Shown here in pieces: positions 22,739 through 34,459 of a stretch of 64,000 bases of DNA. Positions within the stretch are counted from its first letter, which is position 1; every line of letters begins with the position of its first letter. The DNA is taken from the NCBI RefSeq assembly GCF_037126465.1, contig NC_088203.1, forward strand, positions 101,370,668 to 101,434,667. The letters are read 5' to 3'. The notes under the pieces are model-generated. The model saw nothing but the letters and a program-made list of their open reading frames with translations, was not told the origin of the DNA and ran no database searches. The translations under genes and the position numbers were made by a program. This DNA is from Ornithodoros turicata. Its lineage: Eukaryota > Arthropoda > Arachnida > Ixodida > Argasidae.

Positions 22739-22915
22739 GTTGCCTGTGTAGCTGCTGTTCCGACTGGTAAGCCGATACTGAATTGTCTCCCTTATCTCAG
22801 CGTGCTTATATAGCGAAATGTCGGAGAAAGTTCCCTTTTGTTTGCCGCCCCGGCGGACAAAAAAGAAAATGGGTTGGCAACCCTCGCAATTCGTTAAACG
22901 GCCAGGGCGTTCCTT
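22739..22915 (-). promoter_or_regulatory. Promoter of structural gene 1
   Basis: CTATATAAG at 22805-22813 and an arthropod-type initiator TCAGTA at 22776-22781 leave a 5' leader of about 40 bases before the ATG. Further up, GGGTTGGCAACCC (about 22868) and a divergent GTTAAACGGCCAGGGCG match the upstream block of the other three genes, though this copy is the least conserved. Confidence 0.65.
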
Positions 22916-23309
22916 CGGTCGCAAGTTCCAGTTTAGGTACGAGTTGCGTCTGGGGCGGTTCCTCCGTAAAATTTGACCTGCATGATCGCGTTATACAGTA
23001 TAGAAACAATACAGCCCTTGGCCCCCGGGCGTGTGTGAGGCAACTTATTAGATAAATCGCTCCAAATCTAAGGCGGCCTTGTCGGTCCTTTTCTTTTTTA
23101 GCCACCAAGGACGGTCGCGAATGCGAAGGACTTTGGGAACGGTTTGTTCTTCGTTAGCTTTCTCTCTACTCGTGGCGTTCCTTTGCGCCGGAAATTAGTC
23201 CTTTTGTGTGTGATAATGTCACGTACGATGCTGACGCTTCCGGAAGCGTCCGAAAGGTGGTGTACGGACAAAAATACGTAGTTTACCCGAAGCTGGGATA
23301 GGAATAGTA

Positions 23310-23707
23310 CACTCTAAATCTTTTCACACCTTTAAATGTGTAACAACGTGCATGGCGCACGCCTTTTTAGGTGTAATTTTGGAAACATCATAATGGAGCA
23401 CGGTTTCGCACAAATTGTCTTTACTCGAGTGTTGTCTGTCCTCCAAAAATTCAGTCTTGCAACATCTCAAGATTGTTCAACAGTATTGTAGACACTTGCG
23501 CTTGCTTGATTATCGATAGCGATGCATATATGCAATAGCTCGAACCTACGATATCCAAGACATAATGAAAGCAAGATTTGCACTGACACTTGATCTGTAG
23601 TAGTGCTTTCCAAATTTTGTAAAATATCATCCTGGAGATGCAATGTTACGCAACCAGGTTGAATGTTCATAGCGCACACCTTTAAAGGTGTGAAAAAGTT
23701 TACAGTG
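23310..23707. mobile_element. MITE family C, short copy
   Basis: CACTCTAAATC...ACACCTTTAAATGTGT at the left and ACACCTTTAAAGGTGT...TTACAGTG at the right, with TA flanks (23308-23309, 23708-23709). Confidence 0.7.
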
Positions 23708-24419
23708 TAGGTGCCTGAAATACGCGTAACCGGAATACTTCGTTTTGAAACAGTGGGAAACATTAGAAAATAACTTTAATCGGATGTTGCAGCCGGCTGC
23801 GCGTTCTCGGCTGAATTCGGTAAAACAGTGTGCGAACCGGCGTCACTGGAGTCGGTCACGAAGGCAGGCTGTCCGTCACAAAATGCGGTCTTCCTGATTC
23901 ACGATCTGCTGCCAAACAGTCGTTAGGAACATGTGCGTTCTTCCTTTCGTTGAGATCGGATCGCAACCAGCCTGGCGACGCCGTCAGCTGAGCGATTGGG
24001 AGTCTCGCCGGCAATGCCAATTACGTCACCGGAAGAGGCGAAGAAGAGAAGGGCCGTTTCAACCAGAAGCTGGCAGTTGGTTTCGAATTCCATGTTTTTG
24101 ATGTTTTATGAAAAAAACGCGAACGAATTTTTCGAAACGTTTTGGTGTTTGCTTCTTGGAAGGCATGTCCAAATGGGGTGGGGAATATATATTTATTATA
24201 AAAAAGAAAGGAAAGGTGGATATCACGTTCACATTAAGAATTCCGGGTTCCTCGCGCACACCACCTTTAACGTCCTTTTCTTCTTCTTTTTTATTGTTTG
24301 GCGGCTTCTTGATAGACTGTGATATTGTCTCGTGTGGAATCGTGTCGATGCTGTAATGACGGAAAATTGCCCAAAGCAGGACCAATTGTATGGAAGTTTA
24401 ACGGGAGCTCCACTACACT
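23708..24419. other. Intergenic with a partial C-tailed retroposon
   Basis: At 24177-24220 a G-rich run plus GAATATATATTTATTATAA and a purine tract matches the 3' end of the C-tailed family, but its core is missing. Nothing else is recognised. Confidence 0.45.
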
Positions 24420-24552
24420 ACAGTTCCCCCTGAAGTCGTCCCAGGACGCATACTAACAGCCCCCCGTCACTCACTCCTTCCTGCTGTCATCCCTCCATCT
24501 CTCCACGTCTGTTACGCCGCTCATGGCCCCAGTTGCTTCGCGGCGCTCACAT
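24420..24552 (+). mobile_element. tRNA-derived SINE, copy 3, 5'-truncated
   Basis: Starts within the body (CAGTTCCCCCTGAAGTCG) and runs to GTTGCTTCGCGGCGC. Confidence 0.7.
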
Positions 24553-24772
24553 GGAATTTCACAAAAAAAAGAGAGAAAAAGATATAGAAAAGAAATGTCG
24601 TTCTCGAACTCGAGTCCTGATTGCAAGCCGCATAGCATGCATAGATTGCAAGCATACATTGCTCATGTTGCTGTACAGCGTGTTTTCTTTTATCTGCAAC
24701 AAATTTTCATAAAAAGGGGAGCTTAGGGCGGTTTTACTGTTGTCATTGGATTTCTCGACGGGGGTACTACTA

Positions 24773-25009
24773 CACTCTTAAAAATGAACTTCACCGCATA
24801 GCACGCTCCTAGCCAACCATCATCCCGAATGATAACGTTCTCCTCCCTTATTTGCTGAAAACGGGAGGAGGAGCCTATTTTGTGCCGTGCATAATGGCTC
24901 AAAATAGGCTCCTCCTCCCGTTTTCAGCAAATCAGGGGCGAGAACGTTGTCATTCGGGATGATGGTTGGCTAGGAGCGTGCTATGCGGTAAAGTTCATTT
25001 TTAAGAGTG
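24773..25009. mobile_element. Palindromic MITE family A, copy 2
   Basis: Same length (237) and same subtype as copy 1 (arm with AACGTTCTC and GGAGGAGCC), with TA flanks. Very similar to copy 1, suggesting recent spread. Confidence 0.85.
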
Positions 25010-25407
25010 TAGGTCACCAATTTTTTTCTCAGTTAAGGGACTAATTAACGGATATATTTTACTTAACTTTTTCATTATTGGCTTCAGGGAGCACGTTGCA
25101 ATTGCAATGTTAAAGCCTGATCACCACATGATCCGCTTGAACCACTGATGAGGCACTACAGTAATCTGAGCGCGTGCTATAGACCCAAGTATTTCACCTC
25201 GGCCGTCCGCTGGAAACAGAAAGTAATCGCCAAGAGAGCGACGGTGACGTCGATATCTCCGCCCTCACTTTAACGTCACAGAAAAACGTCATACGCGATG
25301 TTGGCAATCCCTTATCGCGGTATGTTTCACGATCTTTGTTGTCCTTTTTCCTTCCTTCGTTCTTTCATGTGTTCGCAGTCGTTTGCCGTATCAGTCATTT
25401 CATCCTG

Positions 25408-25663
25408 CACTCTTAAAAATGAACTTCACCGCATAGCACGCTCCTAGCCAGCCATCATCTCGAATGATATCGTTATCTGCCCTGATTTGTTGAAAACGGG
25501 AGGTGTACGCCTTTTCTGTGACACTTATGCTGTTCATAATTGTCACAGAAAAGGCGTACGCCTCCCGTTTTCAACAAATCAGGGCAGATAACGATATCAT
25601 TCGAGATGATGGTTGATGGTTGGCTAGGAGCGTGCCATGCGGTGAAGTTCATTTTTAAGAGTG
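25408..25663. mobile_element. Palindromic MITE family A, copy 3 (subtype 2)
   Basis: CACTCTTAAA ends, but the inner arm reads GATATCGTTATCTGCCC and GGCGTACGCC, the second subtype, also at 32214, 40324 and 62297. Right arm has a small duplication (GATGGTTGATGGTTGG). Flanks TG/TG. Confidence 0.8.
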
Positions 25664-25774
25664 TGCCGAGCACGGCTCTTCCAGGGTACGATAAGCGCTG
25701 ATATGTAGTGGTGAAGCGCAAAGCTCATGCAAGAAAAAAAGCAAACAAAACAAAGATCGTGAAACATTACGCTT

Positions 25775-26026
25775 CACTCTAAAAACGTAACATCACCGCA
25801 TAGCACGCTATGTGCCAACCATTGCCACGAATGATATGGTTATCGCTTCTGATTCGAAGAGAGAGGTGGGCGTACGCCTTTTTGTGGCAATTTGGATAAA
25901 TGAAAATTGCCACGAAAAGGCGTACGCCCCCCCCCCACTTTCTTCGTATCAGAAGCCACAACCCTATTATTCTTGGCAATGGTTGGAGCACAGCGTGCTA
26001 TGTGGTGAAGTTACGTTTTTAGAGTG
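25775..26026. mobile_element. Palindromic MITE family B, copy 1
   Basis: CACTCTAAAAACGTAAC...complement at the end. The inner arm has ATTGCCACGAATGAT and GGCGTACGCC. Family B shares ends and the CACCGCATAGCACGC segment with family A, but the middle differs. Confidence 0.8.
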
Positions 26027-26277
26027 TTCTCTGTGACGCAGTGGGGGCGGAGATATGGACGTCACCGTCGCTCTTTTGGCGATCACGTATGTGGCGCCCG
26101 CTGCGATTACTTTCGTGCTTCGTCAGTGGTTCGAGCGCATCGTGTGAAGCTCAGACTTTCATATTACAATTGCAATGTGCTCCCTGAAGTCGATAATTAA
26201 ATAGTTGAATCAAATATCTCTGTTAATTAGTCCCCTAATTGAGAATAAATGCGGCTTCCTGGTAGCAGCCCCGCGGC

Positions 26278-26710
26278 GCAGCGCAAAAGGACGCTCTTTC
26301 ACTCCCTTATCCATCGATAAATTACGTCCTTACATTAATGAATTACACCAATGAAATATGCCCTTTTGCGCTTCGCCTCGACCAGCCGCGACAAAAATAC
26401 GTAAACCGAAACCAATTAATTACTGCAACAAATGACCCGCTTCGATGGCAGATTTTTCTCTAAAAGGTGTCCACTGAAGGTCCCAAAAGGGGTAGTACAC
26501 ATTTTAATGCCGACAGCGCCCTGCTTTAGAAGATACTCTTTTTGACGAAACTCATTTGCATTTTTATTTTAATAATGAGCGCCTCCCACTCATTCACACG
26601 GTGTGCAGCTTGTAGGTGGTATCGGACAGATACTTGTAAAAAAGAAAGTTCGTGGATTGGTGCACCCGTTCGCGAATTATTTAGCCCGGGGATTTAACTG
26701 AAACACCCGG
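26278..26710. mobile_element. Half of a palindromic CCGGGTGTTTCA element
   Basis: Corresponds to the centre and right arm of the full copy at 46925-47662 (GCGCAAAAGG centre, GGGTAGTACACATTTTAATG, ending TGAAACACCCGG then TATA). The left arm is missing. Confidence 0.7.
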
Positions 26711-28574
26711 TATATTGCTCTCTGTTCATTCCCTTGCTTAGTTATTCACGAACCATGCCGACGTCATAACGTTGTTTTTACGAGAAAGATGACCGCCACA
26801 AATGTAGACGAGACGACGAGAAAAGAAAGCAAAATTTGGGGGACGTGGGTCCACGAAAGTCTGGTACGGTTCAGAGACTTCCATCTGTGACGATGCGTGA
26901 ATGCCGGCATGTTAGCGCCATCTGCGCTGACTAATACAGTATTCCTCTACTGAATACTAATGCGGACTTATTCCGTTATTAGCATGGGGGATCGATGGCA
27001 GTGTGCTCGAAGAAACCTGCTTGTTAATTCCGGGGCGTGACACTGCGGGACCGTTACTACTGAAACGGTCCTACAGTAACTTTAATTACAAAAGTATGCA
27101 GATTTACAACGTGCCCTTAGATTTCCTTCAGTATACTCATAATTTTCCCGAAATGAATAAACTGCCGTGACTAAGGTGTCGCCTTAAGAAAATAAATCGC
27201 AGGTAAATTCTGTCGCCGTCCTCTCATGATAATGATCATTAGAGACTGAAGTTTTAGGGTTTGACCCGATTCTTCCTCGAATTTTCACCCCGAATTGAAA
27301 GCCGCCTCTTTAGGGCGAAACCCGGTTTTTACCCGGCAAATTACCCTTACACACTAACTTGTTTGGCAGCAAACCCAGTTACATCACTGTTTGTACCAAA
27401 CCGGCACAGTTAGTTCGAGTAACTGAGCCCGATTTCTCCCCGAATTTAGCATACTGAAAGTTTTTCCACCCCAGTTCGCATGAATTTAGAGCACATGTTT
27501 ATTTACCCGATTTTTACCCGCCGAATTTAGAAAAAAAATATTTCCCGAAAACTTGAGGCTCTGACGATCATGTATTTTGTACCCTGTCTACTGGTGTGGA
27601 TGAAGGAAGACAGTGCAGATATTTGTAAGAAGCATCCTTGCGTCTTCTATTTAATAAGCTGAGTAAAGCATCCACAAGTTTCGTATGCCTCATGTTGATG
27701 TTTAAAACAATCATATTACAACTACTTCCGGCGTCTATCTAGCAGCCTGCGGAATATAAGTGAAAGTGAGCGACACTAAAGGTGTGTTGACATATCTAAG
27801 ATGATTAGGGTTATCGAACATCAACTGCTAATACGATTCCTACTTTATCCATCGTTTGAGGGATCTTTGACGCATGTTTAGCTTTGACATTTTGTGTGGT
27901 ACCCTGTTGTATCACGACCTATAGTATAGCTCGACAGTATAGGTCGTGTATATAGGTATAGGTCAACAGTATAAGTATAGGTCGTGTGTCGTACGCTTCG
28001 TTTCCACAACTGCGCTATAGAAGGCAGCTCTGCAATAGTGAGGAAAAAAAAAAAGGCCTCGTATGAGCTCGTACAACACTGCTTGCAGAAACATATTTAC
28101 GCGATCGATGCAGACGGTAGAGCGGAACATCGCTACTATCATCTTTCGTGGTGTATTTAAATGCCTCGTTTCGTGCGTGCTCGCAAAAGATAAGTAAGGG
28201 CGATGACAGCAAAAATAAACATCGGAATATAGCGCGGAGAGAAACACCACGCTGCTGCGAGGTTTGAAACCGAGTGTCGATGTATCTTTTCTTTTTTCTT
28301 TTTTTTATCCTTGCGCAAGTTATTATGTATGTCTAACAATTATTATTAAAGCTTCCCTGCACGGCTTTGACGGTCTCTGTGTGAGTACATACAGGTGCAT
28401 GGATGCCGAGACTGTGCGGGAGGCTGGTCGACATTGATGGCAGCCTCATTTTGTTTGTTTTTTTCCAAAATATTTTTTCTCTGGTCGCATACGAACGCTG
28501 GAAAGCCTCTTTGATGCTAGAGAGAGGACAGAAGCACAGAGCCACGTTACAGGAATGCAACAGAATGATACATA
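26711..28574. other. Intergenic, mostly unassigned
   Basis: 27247-27545 repeats a loose motif ACCCGATTTTTACCC/CCGAATTTA many times, probably a decayed tandem or LTR remnant. 27905-27985 has short repeats of TATAGGTCGTGT. 27040-27075 holds a small hairpin (GGACCGTT/AACGGTCC). No gene is seen. Confidence 0.45.
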
Positions 28575-28602
28575 GGGTCTTTCAGTTAAATCCCCGGGTC
28601 AA

Positions 28603-28973
28603 TCATCTTTTCTTTTGTCATCTTTTTCTTTAATCTGTCTCATCCTTCTTTCAGCGTTTGTTGGTCAATCCCTTACTTCCCAGTTCTTTTCTTTTTTATT
28701 GATTTTATTCTTCTTTCTTCATCTTCATTCTTCTTCTTTTCTTTTTTATTTATTTTATTCTTCTTTCTTCATCTTCATTCTTCTTCTTTTCTTTTTTATT
28801 TATTTTATTCTTCTTCCTTCATCTTCATTCTTCTTCTTTTCTTTTTTATTTATTTCATTCTTCTTTCGTCATCTTCATTCATTTTCTTTTTGTTGCGGAA
28901 TAGCAAGCCGACGTCCCGTTTGGGTGACCTTTCCCCCGTTTTTTTTCCCTTTCGTCTAATAAATATATCCCCC
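28603..28973 (+). mobile_element. C-tailed short retroposon, long copy
   Basis: Pyrimidine-rich 5' part, then GCGGAATAGCAAGCCGACG, GGGTGACCTTTCC, AATAAATATAT and a C run. Flanked by CCGGGTCAA at 28594-28602 and 28974-28982. It is in plus orientation, opposite to the copies at 506 and 5409, which confirms that the C run is a true terminus and not strand noise. Confidence 0.8.
28691..28890 (+). repeat. Minisatellite, four exact-length 50-base units
   Basis: Units start CTTTTTTATTTATTTTATTC at 28691, 28741, 28791 and 28841 with few substitutions. They form the 5' pyrimidine part of the C-tailed copy. Confidence 0.9.
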
Positions 28974-29330
28974 CCGGGTCAACTTCGCGAACGGGTGCGC
29001 GAATCGAACAACTTCCCTTTTTTTACAAGCGTCTGTCTGATACTACCTACAAGCTGCGCACCGTGTGAACGAGTGGGAGGCGCTCATTATTTAAATAAAA
29101 ATTCAAATGAGTTTCGTGAAAGACGTAACTTCTAAAGCAGGGCGCAGTCGGCATTAAAACGGGTGCTGCCCCTTTTGGGACCTTCAGTGGACACCTTTCG
29201 GAGAAAAATCGGGTAATTTGTTGCAGTAATTAATTGGTTTAGGTTTTCTTTATTTTGGTCGCTGTGAAGCGCAAAAGGACTCTCTTCCACTCCATCATCC
29301 ACCGATGAATGACGTGTTCTTGAGCTTATT

Positions 29331-30335
29331 TGGAAACGGATATTAACGTTTATTAGACATGAAGGTCGGACTGGCGCGACCAGGCTGCTGGACGAATTTG
29401 CCATTATTACCCATCAGACGTCACGCGGAGCCGTTTTATCACAATTTCGCTTACATGTTAAAGTTATTAAGTATTCACTGTCACATTTGTAACCTGTTAC
29501 GCTGGGTTTAAAAACAACAAGCTGTTGTCTACATAAACTGCACTTGTACCTGTACCTTTACGTACTGTACCTTTACGGTACCTTTAATTGTTTTAAGAGG
29601 CGATCACAGTCTGGACGGGTACTATGGTTGCTTATGGTACCGAAAATTGCGTGAGGTAGAACGCGTCTCTCTTACTCGCCATCGTGTCGTATATTTTGAA
29701 AACTTTCTGCGATACTATTTTTTGTTTGTGTTTTAGTGTTCTTTAAGATGCAGCGCTTCATTTTGTGATACTACATTGGTTTCAGACAGATATTATCCCG
29801 TTATTATAGCTTTGTAATATAAAGTAGTCAGCCTATACGGCTGATTACATGACACGTCTAGTACCATATCCCCAAACAGACTATCTAACAGAAATAACAC
29901 ATAGGTCGCCTTGAAAACATAAATAATTTATTTTCACGTTGTGTTCTATTCACGAGCACTTTCTCATGTAGAAAGTAATGGCAGATGATCCTTTGTTGAT
30001 GCTCTGCTGGCCACAACATCTACACTGTAAAGACAAAATATATATTTGTTACGCCAGATATCAACTTGCAACTACACGTTTTGTGCAGGTGTAGAAAGGC
30101 ATGGCAAACGTAGCACTTTGCAGATTTTACACCATTACGAATTCGTGGTCTCAACGCCGTGTACTGCACTCAGTAACCCATGTTGAATGGCCACACTAGA
30201 AATAAGTCGACGTGGCTATGTGAGTGTCGTTCTGGGACAATGATGGTGCACTGTAAAGGTACAACCATGTCGCCTTTCATGCAATGAAATAATTGGCAGC
30301 TGCACGTACCTTCCATTCTATTGACACACATATGC
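29331..30335. other. Intergenic and 3' region of structural gene 2
   Basis: Holds the gene 2 polyadenylation region at about 29921-29932 and otherwise unique A+T-rich sequence. No gene is seen. Confidence 0.5.
29927..29932 (-). promoter_or_regulatory. Polyadenylation signal, structural gene 2
   Basis: AATAAA in the conserved AATAAATTATT, about 400 bases after the stop. Confidence 0.5.
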
Positions 30336-31435
30336 TTAGCCGTAGACCTTAGCGGCTCCATAGCCAAGACCATGGCCGTAGACACCGTGGCCGTAGCCGA
30401 GACCTTGACCGTAGCCAGCGTAGCCGAGACCGGCACCATAACCGAGACCGGCACCGTAACCGAGACCACCGTAGCCGAGTCCGACCTTAGCGACAGCTGG
30501 GGCAGCTACGACAGCCTTGTGCGCAACGGCAACTGGGGCAGCGGCGACGACGGCTCTGTGGCCATAGCCGAGACCAGCACCGTAGCCATAGCCAAGACCA
30601 GCGCCATAACCGTAGCCGAGACCAGCACCATAGCCGAGGCCGACCTTGGCGACAGCTGGGGCGGCAACAACTGGGGCAGCGGCGACGACGGCTCCGTGGC
30701 CGTAGCCGAGACCAGCTCCATAACCGTAGCCGAGGCCATAAGCTGGGGCAGCGACCTTAGCGACAGCAGGGGCAGCAACAACGGCCCTGTGGGCAACAGC
30801 AACTGGGGCAGCTGCGACGGCGACACCGTGTCCATAGCCGTAGCCGAGGCCAGCTCCGTATCCGTAGCCGGCACCATAGCCGAGACCGCCATAGACGGCG
30901 CCAGCGTAGGCGGAGTAGGCAGTAGCCAAAAGAGTGACGAGGGTGAGCTGCAGGGAAAACGTGATTTGGGATAAGCAAACATGAAAGAGTAAATAGGAAA
31001 CAGTCAAGATGCCCGTCAACATGGCTGCAAATAAATAAACGGCCACTGAACTTCCTCGACATTGGGAGATAGTCTCTATGTTGCTCCTTGCGTACAATAT
31101 TTTCTTTCTTCCAGCATACCGGAGCGTGGGTGTCGATGTCGAACACAAAAAGCAGTTACGAACCCACTCAGATTCGTCCAGTGACAAACTGACTTACTTA
31201 GAAGGAATTTCGTACGCAAAATGAATACCTCAAACTTGGAAAAATTTTGAAAGTGAAACTCATTCGGTCAAATGAAACACAGCGCGCTTTCTTTCAAGAG
31301 GCCCTCTATGCCGATAGCTCTTCCTCAACGTTTTCCGAAGGAGCCTAAAAGGGTCGTTCCGGAAAACCGCGGCCGACGAGTATCCATAGTGTCCACCTTT
31401 CCTTCTAAGACACACAGAAAACTCACTGCGTTCAT
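30336..31435 (-). CDS. Gly/Tyr/Ala-rich secreted structural protein 2 (shematrin-like/cuticle type)
   Basis: Exon 1 31427-31435 (Met-Asn-Ala, donor GTGAGT), exon 2 30336-30947 (acceptor CCTGCAG), 206 residues. Signal peptide [18 protein letters not shown], then [11 protein letters not shown]. It has more [21 protein letters not shown] blocks than gene 1, alternating with [11 protein letters not shown] runs; C-terminus [13 protein letters not shown]. It lacks the Tyr-Arg-Gln-Asp segment of genes 1 and 4. An open frame continues upstream of the acceptor, but the conserved acceptor and the micro-exon in the same place as in the paralogues decide the start. The intron is only about 480 bases. Confidence 0.84.
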
Positions 31436-31625
31436 GATGGTTGGTGTTCCGACGAAGAAGTCGATACTGGAAACTTCACCCCTCCCATCCAGCTTATATA
31501 GTTACGAAAAGCCCCAAGAAAAAGAAAAAAAAAATCCTTTCTTCTTTGTTCGCTCACATCACGAGCAAAAACGGAAAGGGTTTGGCAACTCTTCGGGCCC
31601 ATTAACCGCTCAAGGCGAGACATTG
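31436..31625 (-). promoter_or_regulatory. Promoter of structural gene 2
   Basis: CTATATAAG at 31493-31501 and initiator CCAGTA at 31465-31470 (one base off the TCAGTA of the others). The upstream block GGGTTTGGCAACTC...GGGCCCATTAACCGCTCAAGG lies at about 31577-31617. Confidence 0.68.
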
Positions 31626-32213
31626 TGGAGAGATCCAGTTGGGGCAACAGGTCAGCATGGGCGTTCTGTACTGCTTTGGTGTCTAGCCCTGGGCACATAT
31701 CGTTCACTTGCTATTGCCTGTTATTAAACGCAGTTATGGTATAAGTGATAATAACCAGTATGTCAAGGGCACGTGATGTTTCGTCGCTTTGCATGTCGTT
31801 TTGCACGTTTTTGCGAACTAGTTTGGATAGCTAGATAGCAAGATAACTATAAAGAACGCGGATATTATTACTCTACCTCCTGCGCAGTGCGATAATATAC
31901 TATTGATCTGCCGCCTTGGCTGAGAAATTCAGTGCCATATATTTGCCCACGACACTAATGCAATGGACAAGAATGCTATATGTGACTTGTCATACGCCAT
32001 ATTGGTGCAAAACTAATGTTGTAACTTTTTTGTCGAGGGCAGTGGAAACAAATATTTCGACATCGTTACTCCAAAAACTAAGTTGAATTCACATTCATTC
32101 GACCAAAGAAATCAAATAGATTTTCTGCTGCCCTAGAATGTTGTAAGTAGGTGTTGTTTTACTGATCATGTATCAGTCATTTGTTAAGCTAATCTCTCAA
32201 GTGCAACGCGGTA
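31626..32213. other. No gene recognised
   Basis: Unique A+T-rich sequence upstream of gene 2. GATCCAGTTGGGGCAACAGGTCAG (shared loosely with genes 3 and 4) extends the promoter similarity to about 31655. Confidence 0.45.
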
Positions 32214-32462
32214 CACTCTTAAAAATGAACTTCACCGCATAGCACGCTCCTAGCCAACCATAATCTCGAATGATATCGTTATCTGCCCTGATTTGTTGAA
32301 AACGGTAGGCGTACGCCTTTTTTGTGACAATTATGAACAGCATAAGTGTCACAAAAAAGGCGTACGCCTCCCGTTTTCAACAAATCAGGGCAGATAACGA
32401 TATCATTCGAGATTATGGTTGGCTAGGAGCGTGCTATGCGGTGAAGTTCATTTTTAAGAGTG
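32214..32462. mobile_element. Palindromic MITE family A, copy 4 (subtype 2)
   Basis: 249 bases, CACTCTTAAA ends, TA flanks, and central GTGACAATTATGAACAGCAT loop. Confidence 0.85.
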
Positions 32463-33473
32463 TAGGGTGCCATACTGCAGCAGTTAAACGGGCCCATATC
32501 ATCATCATAATCGTCATCATCATCATCAACAACATATGCTTGTTATTGCTGTTAAGCTACGGAACAAAGTACGCAGCGTCACCTAATTCACATCTCAGTT
32601 GTTGTACATACCCATAGCGGATTTGAAGGGGGACTTCGCAGACCTGTTACAAACACATAAATGAACTTGGTGTATTATCGGAAGTCGACTAGATCGTCAC
32701 CCTCTGAACATGTATACTTTTCTATCGCTTTAATGAAGTGGCTATCAGGTTTGATGATCAAAACACCTTTCAAGCGTCGTATCTGTCGTTGCGTGGTACT
32801 CGTTTTAAACATTGGCTCCGAAAGCGTCAGCACGTCTTGAAACACCTGGGAGATTTTATGAGAACCGGTAGTGTTACTGCCTCTAATGCACTACCTGTTT
32901 CTGGCGCATCGTCTACGTCGTAGAGATGCATTATGTACCAAAAAAGAAAGAAAAAAAAAAGAGGTGCAGCTCGCATGAGAGTGAACTTGAACATCATTCC
33001 GGCCTGCTGGAGGGTGTATTGATAATCTATTTACAGTTAGAGAGGTAACCCTGGTTATGAAGGCGTTGTTTTCCACTAGTCGCTGCCAGGGTGACTCTCT
33101 TCCCGCTTCGCAGACTGAAGCGGTGTTCAAGTTAACATTGACGCGAGCCGTACCATCATTTCTGTCGGCCGCCTGAGCGTTATTTGTTGTAACGAGGAGC
33201 ATTCATAGCTCACTTGAAGGAGGGCCTCCACTGTTTGCATCTCCTTGTCTGTAAAAAAAAAACGTACGGCTAGCTATCGAAGATCGCTTCTGAAATATCC
33301 GATTGTTTCCTGCGAAACTCGGTCGCTGAGGCGACGTGGTGGCGACCTTGTGAGGCTAATAGCATTCCTCCGGATTTGGCTAACACGAAACCGTTTCCTG
33401 CACTAGGGGATTTGTTGACTGTCATGCATTCGTTCCGAAACATCTTCAAGCGCTTTTGAAGAAGTCTGCACCC
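32463..33473. other. No gene recognised
   Basis: An ATC/ATCATC microsatellite lies at 32499-32535. Short frames have no family resemblance. Confidence 0.45.
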
Positions 33474-33909
33474 TGTTGCAACCGAAGGTCCAAATGGTAG
33501 CGTGCAGGCAGGGAACCAGGCAGAAGAACGTCTCGGGTAACAAAACAACGTTTAATCACATGTTGAGGCAAAGATGACAGCAGAATGTGTCGGGTCCTCT
33601 GGATCCCGCGCTTAAATATCTTACAGTCCGGAAACTGATGTCACAGTAGCTGATTGTATACAAGTTTAGACGTCAGCTCCGGTCCAAATAGTGTCTGGGA
33701 ATGGGGCCAAACTTTCGTTGTTTCGTGGCGTCGTGTCCTGAGTCTGTAGGTCACGATGCTACCCCGTTATTGTTGGAGCCTCCAAGGTCCGGCTGGCCGA
33801 CGGGATGAATAGGTTGGTTATCCGCTCGTGACCCGCTTTCCCTAAATGTTGCGCTGCAGAATGTGGGAACGGGTTCACGTGGCATGGCGAAATCAAGCGA
33901 GTCGTAACA
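33474..33909 (-). repeat. 3' LTR (436 bases)
   Basis: TGTTGCAACCGAAGG...GTCGTAACA in plus orientation. Identical by eye to the other LTR. Confidence 0.92.
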
Positions 33910-34459
33910 GCATCTCCGCCGCCGGGCTGGTCATCGCTAGAGGTGCAGTTCCTGTCGCTGCTCCGCTGAGTCGATGAGTAAGTTCTCTGGAGTATTCTGT
34001 TTCCTGCAGTGGCCTTGTCCAGCAGCTCGCACAAGCTGGCCATCTCCGATGAGTTATCTTTGCTGCGGCTGCCCTTCACTGTCTTTCAAACAAACACGAA
34101 GCAAACAAAAGGAAGTACAACGACAAGACAAACATTCATCAAAACATAACCCTAGCACAGACGAGTGCCGGTTCTTCCTGTCGTATACCAGACTTCATTG
34201 ATATATGGCAGTACTCGCCCTATAAAACCCCGCAAATCCCAGAATCGTTAATGAGTCCCTTCAGTGGGATGTGCAGCCAAACTACAAAATGAAGCATGTT
34301 TCTCACACAGTTATTCATGCCATTCTGTCATATGCGAAAATTCATACGATTATATACATTTGCATATTTACAAATTTTGGAAGCATACAAGGACTCATCT
34401 GTGAAACTAAAACAGCGACTGAGCCCGTCTGCGTTTCCGTTTTCTCTTAGCTGTCCTAT
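33910..34459. other. 3' internal region of the LTR element
   Basis: Non-coding. The frame ends at 34460 just after the integrase zinc finger, so a deletion joint lies close to 34459. GGCGGCGGAGATGC beside the LTR (minus strand) is a weak polypurine tract. Confidence 0.5.

Larger units (their letters stand above)
28575..29330. mobile_element. Other half of a CCGGGTGTTTCA element, split by the C-tailed retroposon
   Basis: Left TIR region (TTTCAGTTAAATCCCCGGG), then after the insert AACTTCGCGAACGG, GGAGGCGCTCATTATTTAAA and the central GAAGCGCAAAAGGA. The right arm is missing. It mirrors 26278-26710, so each copy has lost a different arm near the centre. Confidence 0.7.

Noticed and set aside
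28615..28959. Hydrophobic Phe/Leu/Ser-rich 114-codon frame
   Set aside because: It is a translation of the pyrimidine minisatellite, not a membrane protein.
30321..30974. Long plus-strand frame rich in Val, Ala, Ser and Glu opposite structural gene 2 (similar ones at 18318, 43585 and 51053)
   Set aside because: These are mirror frames of the Gly-Tyr-Ala repeats on the minus strand. They have no signal, no splice logic and appear wherever the repeat appears.
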